Shown piece by piece: positions 12,428-25,152 of a DNA stretch of 50,852 bases (its first letter is position 1; every line of letters starts with the position of its first letter). The translations under genes and the position numbers were made by a program. Under the pieces are notes generated by a model. The model searched no databases. It saw only the letters and a list, made by a program, of their open reading frames with translations, and was not told the DNA's origin. Origin of the DNA: Gonapodya sp. JEL0774 (taxonomy: Eukaryota > Monoblepharomycota > Monoblepharidomycetes > Monoblepharidales > Gonapodyaceae); NCBI GenBank assembly GCA_027604505.1, contig JADIIX010000149.1, positions 1 through 50,852 on the forward strand, written 5' to 3'.

Positions 12428-15400
12428 CTAGACAGGTCTAAACAATTTACTCTCGGAACGTTCCGCCTCCGATCTCCACGTAACGACATGTCCATCCGCA
12501 CTCCCACTTGCAAGTACTAACCGGTGAGGATGTAGCGATAATGCGGTGATGACACTCCTGGATGAACCTAATGCCCCGCCCTCATACGGTCTAATCATAG
12601 ACAGGATATGACCCTCAAGATTCGTCATTTTGATTAATTGTGTTGAGCTCCCGCTGCAGAGGAAACATATCCGTTTAGAGGTTGTACCGGGCGCCGTTGA
12701 ACCGTCGCTTTCAACCACCTGCCGCCTGGAACTCACCATGCAATAATCGGAGCATGGTTGTGCACACTCATCGTCACCATTTCGCTTTGTTGAAACATGG
12801 GGATAGCTTTCAAAGAGTTTTGTTGTCGTAAGTCCCACAAACGAATCTCGCCGCTGGTAGACCCAGCCACTAGTTCCTGAGAGCCCGGTCGCAAATGCAC
12901 GTTCACTATTGATGATGAATCGTGTGATTGTTGGAGTACCATTGCGAGGCTACAGTGCCGCAGAAATTAGAGAACATTACTGAGATACATGAAGTAAAGT
13001 AGTCCCTGAATCGGAAAGGTAAAAGCGTGCTCCCTCACCTTTCTCGCGAAGACAATCTTCGGTCATATATGCGCACAGCACCATCCGTGAATCCCCCGAC
13101 AACCAACATTCCCGAGACTCTATCGCTGGTCATGCTGGTGACGGAGCTGTTCGACTTAGTTGGAAAGTCCTGTAGCCGGGTGCTTAGATTCTAAACACAT
13201 CTGCGGCAGTCGTGGCACTTGCCTGAACGCAAAGCTCTTTCTCAGCATCCCACACGCGAACAAATTTCACATCTCCGCTGACAAGAAGAGATCCGGTCAC
13301 TTGCTGCCAATCAGTGATCAAGCCGGTTCCCCGAGAAGTTGGGAACAGATCCGTGAGGGCACGCCATGCAGAAACGATTTCAATCTTCTCGGGGGACTCG
13401 TAGTTTCGATAAAGACGCACAACTCCCTCATCTGTACATGAATTCAAGAAACATTATATCTATTCTCCCCCACGAGATCAGGAGGTAGGACTCACCAGAT
13501 CCAACAAGCAACAAAGCCACGTCCTCTTCGTTGATAAACCGCACAGAGGTCGGACGGCTACCGATTGGATTACCGTTCGAGAATATGTTTAATCTTTGGG
13601 ATTGCTTCCAATCCCACACGCTGCACCATGTGATTAGTTCTCTTTGGTGAAAGAAACATCCAACTGACCACACACACCTGATCGTGTCTTTGTCGTTCGC
13701 AACAATTAGGTGATCTTCAAACTGATGAAAACAAAGAAGCTTTGCTTGTTCTCCATCATTCGACAGAATCGCAGTCCGCTCTTCAAACTTCGCATTTCCT
13801 AGGTGGACAAAATGAGTACCACAGCAACAACTCCCGGTATTTCCAGAGAGTCGACCTCACCAGATGACTCATGAACGAGCTTTGATTCGTACAATACTCG
13901 ATTGTTACGTTGCTGCCGCCAAAGACGCTCGTTCGAGCGTACACTACCGGGATCGTCAACTTCGGGAACCTTCGTTGATGACAAAAATAAGAGTTAGCGA
14001 GATCTTTTGTTTTTGAGCTTCGAAAAACATGGAAAAGTAGAAACCTTCATTTGCGGTTCTGCGAAGTATTCACAACACCAGTCGTAAAATACTGACTCGA
14101 GGGGAAGACCGTCTCCTCCTCCGAATACTGACGAACTGGCAATCGACATCCTTCCATCTTCGGACATAGTCGACATGGCAGGAACATCATCGTACTTCTC
14201 CGTATCTGGAGATGCTGCTAAGCTCGCAACAGCATTAGCTGTGGCCACGAGATTCGGCGAGGACCGGTTACCCAGGTGAGCAAAGCGTGGGCGAATATAG
14301 CCTGCAACACCTGGAAGAGTTGGCGTCCCTTTCGGTGTGGCGGGTCGTCCACCATCTGGTCCGACCAAGATGTTGTCCGACGATTGAGAAGACGAGAGCC
14401 CAGTAATATTGCGCAGTGAGTATGCAAAGGAGGCAGATCTCCGAATGTTGTTTCCTAAACCAGGTTTGCTGAGGTTGGCAGAAGCATTTTGATTCGTCAA
14501 AACCCCCGCAGATGACGGCATCGTCCGAGGCGAAGCAGTCACCACTCGCTCTACTCCGTTCGCCAAAGTTCCATTCGCAGGATTGGATGATGAACTTCCA
14601 TTGAGGGACATCATCGGTGGCGCAGAACCTGTTGTACGCGTTGCCTCAAGAGAGGTGCTCGTGTCGAGTAAGTTGGCAGTCACCAGCTGCAGGTTTATAA
14701 AGTCAACAACGCGCGAAGCATAGCTGGCCACTTCGGGGTGAGGGTCCACTGAAAGATTCAACAGCACCTTCCATATGCAGCTGTAAACGGAAATCTGTCC
14801 AGATTGGCGAAGAACTGAATCTGAACCACCTGCTCGACCGAAGCCACCATTTACTCCTTGACTTCCTCCTGGCACTTGCGATCGCTTTGCCTTTGTGGTG
14901 TCGTCTCCTCCGTCGACCAGATTTCGTTTTTCGTCCTCCCCCAGCAATTCAAAGGCAGCTTCCACAAACTTCTTAGAGTAAAGCCACACCACCTTGGAAA
15001 GGCTGACAACTAGCTCCCGTCTTACAAGAGGACCAGCATCGGCCGTTGCCGCGAGGACTGAGATAGAAACGTTGTGTTCTATGTTGACGACGTGCTCTGT
15101 GCGATCCACATCCCCCATGAAAGTACCGATTGCAAACATGGCAGCTGCGCGTACTTCAGGTACCACGTCACCAAGCATTGCGCACAGCTTCTCGTGCACA
15201 GAGTCCTTGATAGCTGCGAACTTTGCATCCGGTAGGCGTTCCCACAGTTTGCCGATGCACACTGCCGCCCACTGACGAAGCAGGGGGTCTTGGTCCGTGA
15301 GGTGTACCACAGCAGCACCAAGTACATTGGCTTTGAGGCAAGCTTGCTGTCCGGCGCGAAACTCGTGACAGAAAACGGAAAGTATGAAGCAGCACATTGC

Positions 15401-17680
15401 GCGGTGCTCCGAAATGTTTGGTACAGGAGGCATGTTGACGGAAGAGGCAAGAATGTTGACAAAGTACATGAAACCATTATCCTTTAGCAATTCATTTTGA
15501 CAAGAGGAATCGACAGCAAGTATTTTGGCCCAGATGAAGACAAGGACAGGTTTGAGCTCGGCAGCAGGAGATTGCAGGAGCTTAAGTACGTAAGGGAAAA
15601 TGCCAACAGAGAGTGCTAAGTTAACAGACCTGACGAGGAACCCAGCGGAATAAAAAGAAGAGTGAATCAAACCAACACTTTACGGTCCTGCGCAATATCG
15701 AAACGCAAAAGTACACCGGTGAATGCTCACCATGGACCTAGATCTAAGAATCGACTAAGAAGCATGAGGGCCCGCAAGCGATGCACCTGACTGAGCAAAA
15801 CTTGTAGCACAATTGGCAGCTGCTCGGGAAGCCGCTTGCTGATGGCACCTTTTGCCAACCATACCTCGAACGCGGTCAATTGCTCTGCGAAAAATGCGCT
15901 GTGGCGATATGTGACGGATGGTGGAGCAGAAGGGTCCGGGAGGGATTGTGTGGTGGGAGGTGGCCCAACTCCGGTGGGGGTCACTGGGGTCGGGGGAAGA
16001 CCACTTGGAGCTCCTGACGTCGGGACTTGCGTTCCACGGGCTTCCGCTGCGGCGTTTATTGCTGCGGGTACGGATGTGGGAATTCCAGGGGCAGCGGTAG
16101 CGATTTGCAAAATGGGACTATTTGGTTGTGCCTCCTCCGTTGCGAGTAGCCCGGGCAATTGAGAGAGAACCATGTCCGCGGCAAGGTCCCACGATTGCCA
16201 CAGAGGATGCTGATGAGTAGGAGGAAGAGCAGGGTAAGACATGGGTGTGCATTTGAATGAACGCATGACACGCTCTGCCAAGAGGTAATTGCGGAATAGC
16301 GCAGCCACCATGAGGTCCTGTCGGAAGAGGCGTTTGAATAAGTCATGTGGTAGAACGTTCCAGGCGATGGTGTCAGTAATGGCGGTGAAGATCCAGTTAA
16401 GTTCACCGAGGGGCGTTCGGCGGTCGTTGAGCTTCCCAGGGATCTTGTTTATCATGTCGGGGGTGATGTTCGAGAGGGGTGACTTTTGCATTACAAACCA
16501 CCGAAGTGCAATTTCTATGGGAGTGGTGAGACAACAAGTAAAAATGTCCGCGGGAAGGTCAGGGTTCATGGGAAGAATCTCGGTGGGTCCACATGCGGCT
16601 AGCTGAATGCAGTCCCGGAAGGGCACATACGGTGGCGGTCCGCCTGCAGCCACATTCGTTGAAGATCCTGGCGGGGTTCCAGATGTCACACCAGCAGGCA
16701 ACGACGGCTGAGAACCCCCAGATGCTGCAAGATGACGCAATGCTTCGGCGTCGCGTTGTTCAGCAAACCTAGGAAAATAACGCTTGTTTAAAGGCGAAAG
16801 AAGATATTTGAGCAAGTCTGCAGATTCGGACGAATACCTGTTGAAAGCAACAAGGATGTTGCCGGCGTTTGAGCAATCATACACGAAAATGCAAGGGGAT
16901 CCAAGCCACGTTTGGAGTTCGTAGATGGAGACGGGTATGTACTGAGTATATGTCTTGTTGAAGACCCAAATCTCCCCTCCTTGAGTGGGTTTGGGCACCC
17001 CATGTCCGTTATAGTGGAACAATATGCGGTCGTCCTTGGCATTTCGGCGAAGCCCGACGCAGACTTTCTTTGTCTCTTCGACTGAAGGGTCAAGAGAGAC
17101 CTTGTATCGAGCTCTGGGCTGCCAAACCTCGTACTGCTGCTGGAGGTTTCGACCTATGGTGTCCAGCGACTTTTGCGGTGCCATGGAGAAAGGATCGACC
17201 CACGCTTCCAACTTAGCACAAGGTGATGTCTTGACGATGTCGGGTGGGTCTATACCAATGTTCAGGCAGAGAACGAGGGCGACTGATACGGTTTTGAGGC
17301 GTTCCCGCATCTTCCAGTCGTGCGCGGGGTGGAGCCGCGAAGGATGGTCTGGGAGCGGGTTCGCGTTCGTTTCATGTCTGTTAAGCCACGATCGATGGAT
17401 AACCAGAAGAGAAGGGGTAGGGTAACCAACGGGGGAGTGAGGTGGATAACCGAGAGTGAGGACGGGGACAGCGACGAAGACCGAGGGATCCCGCAAGGAG
17501 CGGCGGCAGTCAATCTCTCTTTTCTCATGCGCACCTTCGCTCCGAATAGTACTGGTAGAAAAATACCGCACGAGGATGTGCTCCTGACCGCCCTGAAGGC
17601 CCCACAGCTCGTTCTTCACCATCGCCGCGTTGCTCCAGTTGTCTCTCCCGGGCCGAGCCAGGAATGGCTTGAGGTGCCAT
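12428..17680 (-). CDS. RPTOR: RAPTOR, TORC1 substrate-recruiting subunit (KOG1/Mip1)
   Basis: Scaffold of TOR complex 1 that presents substrates to TOR at vacuole/lysosome membranes. Eleven exons in minus order: 17680-17535, 17377-16838, 16768-15731, 15629-14045, 13969-13861, 13798-13678, 13620-13496, 13431-13223, 13169-13039, 12949-12737 and 12653-12428; about 1,480 residues. The first exon ends [10 protein letters not shown] and joins [16 protein letters not shown], the usual raptor N-terminus. The caspase-like RNC domain follows with [21 protein letters not shown] and [13 protein letters not shown] repeats (about 560-790) contain [18 protein letters not shown] and [16 protein letters not shown] Ser/Thr/Pro linker precedes a C-terminal seven-bladed WD40 domain (about 1,130-1,480; [26 protein letters not shown]). 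The intron 13170-13222 uses a GC donor (GCAAGT). Intron 16769-16837 (69 bp) has no in-frame stop, so unspliced reading stays open, but splicing restores the [13 protein letters not shown] join expected of the family. Confidence 0.93.
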
Positions 17681-17918
17681 CGGCCGGACTGATTCTCGGG
17701 AGCGAGCCAGGCTTTTCGGGTTGCCTGTGTGTGGAAGGTTCCGTCTGACTTCCAGATAGCTTCTGTGCACACAATGATATGGGGGGTGGAAGCTCTGCTC
17801 AGCTGATCACCACCGAGCTGGACCACACCACTCCAATCCACTTGTTCTGAGACCGGAATGAGCGCTCTTGATTAGAAAATAGTGAAGTTTTTTTCGTCTT
17901 TAATACTGATCTCAAAAT

Positions 17919-20900
17919 TCACATATACTTGGTCAACTCAAGCTGCACCATGTCCAGGAGTTCATCTTTCTTCCTAGGAAGCCCACGCAAGCCTTTCTCT
18001 TTCAGATATGCGGTAAGACTCGCTACACTCATCTTCGGAAGCTGGAAACAGGTAACATCGCACGATCACGGGTATTCATGGTTCTCTCATTAGTCAACCG
18101 AGATTTCGCATCGTTCTGACTCCACTCACCTTTCCCTGTTTCGCGGCCTCTTCAATTTCATCTGAACTTGCAGGGGGCTTTTGCACCCTTTTCCTTTTGG
18201 GGCCGTCTTCCTCTTCCCCTTCTCCCTCATCATCCACTGCTCTCTTCCGAGTCTTGCCCTTTGTCGGGAGCTCTGGTTCTGGGGAAGGCAGGCTGTTGAG
18301 TGCCTCACGGAGGCGTCGGTTGAATTCTCGAATCGGTGGGCCGGCAACTTTGTCTATTGCCTCCAGATTGGGGAGAGTTATGTCTAAGCGATTGAATGAT
18401 TGGTGAACCCAAACGCATTGTTTGTTTGCAGTTCACTGATACCAAATATCACCTTGAAATTCAATGTTGGATGGATCTCGATCCAGCGCCACTGTCTCAA
18501 CCATAAGATAATGTTTCTGAAGCTCTATTTTCAATAACATTGCGTCAGTGCTGATACACCCCTTCATGCTGTCAATGCAACTTACGGGGATTCTTGAAAG
18601 CTTTCGGGTTATACCCTTTCCTGATATGAATTTTTTTGATCGCAATCTGGAGAATGTCCAACGCCTCCGATGGAAACTCTGAAATTTTTTTAGGTGATTT
18701 AAAAGTGAGCGACAGGGCCCGGGAGACAACCGACCTCTTTCCGATTGCTTATCAAGGCTTCTCATGTCGTCTGCGAATGGCAAAGGATGGATTTGGAACC
18801 CGGACTGTTGCCCACTAGCATCATCTTCTATCTGATGACGCAGAGTAGATCGTTTGTCAATGGTCAGACTTGTGACCCCCTCCTCTCCAAAAAGCACATC
18901 ACCTGCGGAACCAGAGCCACAAGTCTTGGTGGCGAATTTCGCCGAGGTACAAAGGAACAAATTGCAACCATGTTGCGCTCCTCGAGACGGGCGAGAAGGG
19001 AAGCGAAGAGAGCTGTACTGCCCTTTATCTCCTATACACATGAAGTGCAGAAGAATGTGCGTTGAGCGGCATCTCCATGGAATAATTAAAAGTTTTGACA
19101 GGAATCATACCGCCTCGTCAGGATACAGAAATAGAGTATGTCGAATGGTGTTCTTCCAGTGGTATGCACCTTCTGCATCGCTGCTTTTGAAACCAAGCGT
19201 ACGGATGCCTGCTCCCTCATCTGTCAACCCAGTGTCTAGCTCGAACAGTTGAATTCACTTACCTGGCTCTGAAATAGGGTGGTCTTTGAACAACCGAATC
19301 TTTTCTATCTCGTCTTTGCTGAACACCACACGTTGACCCCCATACTCATAGGCATACTTCAAAGTCCCTTCCGCTGGAAGAACTGATTGCTCGAGGTCCT
19401 GCGAGCCAAGAGGTTCCAGCTTATACCAATGATCCAACGTATTTCCACCAAACTCACTGTATCGATCCAATCGGTGCTGACAATAACCGGTTTATTATGG
19501 TACCGATCCACTAGGACGTGGTTCGGTCGTTTTTGCTCCACAATCATGTTGTACCTTCAGTGCACAGCTGTCACTGCGCGTCGTCCATTAATTGCCACAA
19601 ACGGTTGGTTACCTACCCTGCGACGGCTATTGTCAGACCCTCCCCTAATGTCCAATCAACCCTAAATGCAGTGCGCTTTGCAAAGTCTTTCCGCTTCAGC
19701 TCCAGCTCGAACTCTGCCAGCTGTGAAATAACATCCGGCGGCTCCCATTTAGATTCTTCCTCCTCGGGTTCTTGAAACGTGTGCAAAAATTCCTGATGGG
19801 AGAACACGAGGTGATGCCCACCGAACGGTACTGAAAGCCATCATCAACAAAACAACCTTCCAAAATTCCCATTGAAAAATTTTGTCTCCGTGCTTCACAA
19901 ACGGGAAAAGCGACAGTTCTATCCCTTGTTGGTGAAGGTCCTAACAGGGAGTATCAAACACAAGCTCTCAGTTTAGGGCAGTGACAAAAACAAAAACAGT
20001 TGCGCAACAAACCTGCGCACGCTTAATGGCTACCGAACGCTGTGTTGAGTCCATGCTCGAGAAGTCATCATTGGTGACGAAAAAGATGCGACGCGAGCTG
20101 AAGGAGGTGGCGGTACCACTTCATACATTGTAGCGACCAGCTGTTTACTTCAAATACATTTTGCCCAGCAAATCGGAGCACTGGAACCTCACCCTCTAGA
20201 GAACATGTCCTGAATTGTCCACAAAACCTCCTCGAGCTTGGAATTCTGCCAGCGGAATTCATCGCGAAACTTGTGAGCATCCTCTGTTTTTTACAGCAAT
20301 CGCATTGTGTCAGTAACGTAGAGGAAGATAAAAACATCATAACCTACGTTCTGCTTTTCGGGCCATTTCTTCCAACTTCAATATTCGTGGAGCGTCTGGG
20401 AGATCTAGGTCTGCGATTTCAAGCACTCCTTGATAGCTACGTGATAGCGCATCACGAGGGGGCCAAGCCGCAGGATTTGCGGCACTCTGGTTGTCACAGA
20501 ACATCGAATGAATGGGGACGTATGGGGAGCAGCGCCAGCGAGCTCATCCTATCTGCCTGAGCGACAAGAGACTGGCAGACACTAACCGTATTTATAAATA
20601 GCACTCCCACAACATCGTTAGGAGAGGAAACGATCTTTGCCTTCATGAGCATGGCGGTGTGCCACAATGCTGCAGACACAGGTGTCTGTTGGTCTTTCAT
20701 CGAAGGAGCCGACTGGCTACTAGACGCCGAGTCAGTATGTGGCGCTCCATTTGCACGTTTCGTTTTCTTTTCGGCTGGTGAAGGCAAGTCGAGATTTTCG
20801 AGCATGCGAGGTGAGCAGTCAATGACCCATAGTACAGCATCCCGCTGCCGTTCGTTCTTCAAATTTACAAAACAGCGCCACAGGCAGAGGGAATATTGGA

Positions 20901-21085
20901 GATCGGTAGGAATTTGGAGGATCGCAGTTGGTGGGCCCGGATTTGAACCAACTTCCCCTGCAAGTTCGATTCACGAACCTCACACTTACCTTCTTAGAAT
21001 CCGACCCAGTATCGTCATCCCCGTCTCCAAATTCTTCTTCGTCATCGTCAGGAGCAAACGCGCTGAAGGTGTCCTTCCAACTCAT
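17919..21085 (-). CDS. KU70: KU70 (XRCC6), DNA double-strand-break end-binding subunit
   Basis: Ku70 forms the ring-shaped Ku70/80 heterodimer that loads on DNA ends for non-homologous end joining and also acts at telomeres. Sixteen exons (minus): 21085-20990, 20856-20587, 20486-20348, 20283-20193, 20118-20013, 19940-19857, 19792-19617, 19554-19458, 19398-19263, 19220-19111, 19031-18903, 18831-18735, 18678-18586, 18524-18453, 18383-18130 and 18041-17919; 690 residues in phase. Seen: an acidic N-terminus, a vWA-like domain (AVLWVIDCSPRML, VVGVLFINT, RRIFFVTNDD), the Ku core beta-barrel (GYNMIVEQKRP, LFLYPDEAEIKGSTALFASL, LVALVPQ, QIHPLPFADD), a Lys/Glu-rich linker and a C-terminal SAP domain (SLTAYLKEKGLRGLPRKKDE). 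A KU80 gene is not in the window. The join at exon 3 is the least certain because its acceptor follows a short non-conserved stretch. Start chosen at the first ATG, in the acidic leader. Confidence 0.93.
20929..20981 (-). other. tRNA 3'-half-like sequence in KU70 intron 1
   Basis: Read on the minus strand, the intron contains GGTTCAAATCC, the T-loop consensus of tRNAs, followed six bases on by CCCACCA. Just upstream is a perfect 5-bp hairpin (GTTCG..CGAAC). No matching 5' acceptor strand or full cloverleaf is visible, and the T-stem pairing is imperfect. It is therefore at most a fragment or tRNA-derived relic, not an annotated tRNA gene. Confidence 0.2.
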
Positions 21086-21251
21086 TCTTTGGAACTATTC
21101 CGATGCGAAGACCTGCCATGTGGTTTCAACAGTGTTTCTGCGGAGCAGCTATTAAGACCAAACCACGTACTTCTATGTATGTCGGAGATGTTGGTTCATT
21201 ATTGCTATAATAATTTGGAGGCATGAAAGCGCATGAAATTCCCATTCTCTT

Positions 21252-23415
<2,164 letters not shown>

Positions 23416-23938
23416 GTCGGCTCAGGACTGTTGTGGGCGTTTCTGCAAAGAGCGATGCCACTTCTCCCTAATATGTACCGCAATTGTCAGGACGGTCGGA
23501 AAGTCAAGTGGTTTTGGCTTGCTCCCCTTGGACGGAGCCTTTATTTTGGTTGTGTGCTGGAAGAGGATCCAAGTCAGTCGAGTCGGCCTTCTCTATGCAA
23601 AACAACGGCAATCCGAATTCTGAATTCGAATGCCGACCTAAGAGTATTCCAGCGGGCCGTCCCGATTGAGAAGTTCGAAGTTTCTCAGTGATGGCAATGA
23701 CGAAGGCAGTTCGAAGACACGCCCACACGCTCGTATTTGTGTCAAGGAATTCGATGAATTGGAATATTAGTTCTACGATTTCGGAAGATTGGATGGACGA
23801 CAACAATCCTATCGTAGCTGATTGCAGCACATATACAGTTCCGATGTATGTATGTCGGTAGATTCAGATCACCCACTGCCGGTCTCGTTGGTCGTAATTT
23901 TTTTCCAGAGTGAAAGGTCACACAGGCCCATACTCAAT
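23416..23938. promoter_or_regulatory. Divergent intergenic region, carboxylesterase / ICT1
   Basis: About 520 bp between the start codons of the minus-strand carboxylesterase and the plus-strand ICT1-like gene, so it should hold both promoters. Open frames on either strand here lack coding character. I see no TATA box or repeat that I would defend. Confidence 0.5.
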
Positions 23939-24661
23939 ATGAATCTGCTATTGCTGATTCGTTGCAAGACCCCGCAGATGTCAGAGACTCTTTGTGGTTC
24001 CTCATCCACAGTTCTGTTCCGATCCCAACTTCAATCATCCTTCCATGCATCCTCCTTTCGAAACGCCAAAGATTCATGGGTGGCATCCTTCAATGTAAAC
24101 TCCATTCCTCGAGGTGCGCCATCTTATTGATGGGCCTTGATGCATAGCGTGTTCACTTCAGCGTAAACGGGACCACAACATTTGCAGACAAGCTCACCAT
24201 CAAATACGCCCGCAGCGGTGGAGCGGGTGGTCAGAACGTTAACAAAGGTGTTTTTCTCGCGTCTTTGATGAAATAGCTGTCGGCGTCAGCAGTTCAAAGG
24301 ATTACATTGCCCCTCCAACTGACTCTGACGGACCGACGCAATGCAAGTAAACACAAAGGTGGATCTCCGATTTGTCATTGATGATGCAGATTGGATCCCG
24401 GATTATGCAAAGGAAAATATGAAGCTGATGGTGTGTCCCCGACCTTCCGTTGGACAAGAACTGCTGACTCCAACTTGTTCCTCGCTACAGTTTCCGAGCA
24501 ATCTTAACAAGCGGGGGGAGTATGTCATCACATCTGAGAGGTATCGCACACAGTTGGAAAACTTGGACGACGCTCTCCGAAAGCTGCGAGACGCTGTGAG
24601 AGAGGCCGGGGTGCTGCCGAGAGAGCCGGACAAAGAGACGATCGAAAGGATCAAGGAGTAG
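23939..24661 (+). CDS. ICT1/MRPL58-type mitochondrial peptidyl-tRNA hydrolase (Pth4-like)
   Basis: GGQ-domain protein that hydrolyses peptidyl-tRNA on stalled mitochondrial ribosomes; in animals it is also a stable large-subunit protein. Exons 23939-24094, 24148-24247, 24348-24430 and 24491-24661 give 169 residues. The catalytic loop SGGAGGQNVNK (GGQ at 79-81) is followed by VNTKVDLRF..DADW and then NKRGEYVITSERYRTQLEN, the family order. The tail LREPDKE-like ..RIKE is a little shorter and less basic than in animal ICT1. The first ~50 residues are Ser/Arg/Leu-rich and acid-poor, consistent with a mitochondrial presequence. Exons 2-4 are firm; exon 1 is inferred from phase and presequence character, with the GTAAAC donor at 24095 and a short 53-bp intron. 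Confidence 0.8.
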
Positions 24662-25152
24662 TGAGTACAGAGAACGCTGATTCTTTCTTATTTTTAGCAC
24701 ATCACACAATAAACTACTTCGCGGTTCCCAGTCGGAAAGAGGCCAACGAGAATCGGATTTCCAGCAAGAAGATGTCCTCTCGTAAGAAACAGGATCGGCA
24801 ATGGCGAGATTAGCTGTGTAGTGAACAGCTGTTGAGTTGGGAGTCGACATTTGATATCGAGAGCGCGTCGCGCAAGCAGGGACCTTCCACTGCACGTTGT
24901 AGACAAGCTGGCTGCATCGAAACACTTCGCACATACCTGACATTCCACCGAGTATTGAAGTAAATATTCTTATCGTTGATAGTTCACGTGACACTTGCAC
25001 AGATACAGCGGCGAAATGCACCAGATTGTAGATGAATGCAGACAACAATATATATAGTCTAGAAATCTCGCTCTTGGACTCTATCTTCACCGCACGATAT
25101 GCACATTGACATTGAGCGTTTACATGTGACCCTCGCAATGTGGTTTCCCAGA
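24662..25152. other. Convergent intergenic region, ICT1 / IFT54
   Basis: About 490 bp between two stop codons facing each other. It should contain both 3' UTRs and polyadenylation signals (AATAAA occurs near 24707). The minus-strand open frame covering part of it has no recognisable protein content. Nothing else seen. Confidence 0.5.

Noticed and set aside
15727-17841. Long minus-strand open frame extending RAPTOR upstream to 17841
   Set aside because: It starts from GTG, and its first ~100 codons are not raptor-like. The family N-terminus ([10 protein letters not shown] joined to HETN) is in another frame and needs an intron at 17378-17534, giving an ATG at 17680.
24485-25138. Minus-strand open frame of 217 codons between ICT1 and IFT54
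   Set aside because: It overlaps the firm last exon of the ICT1-like gene on the other strand, starts from a non-conserved region and has no family content.
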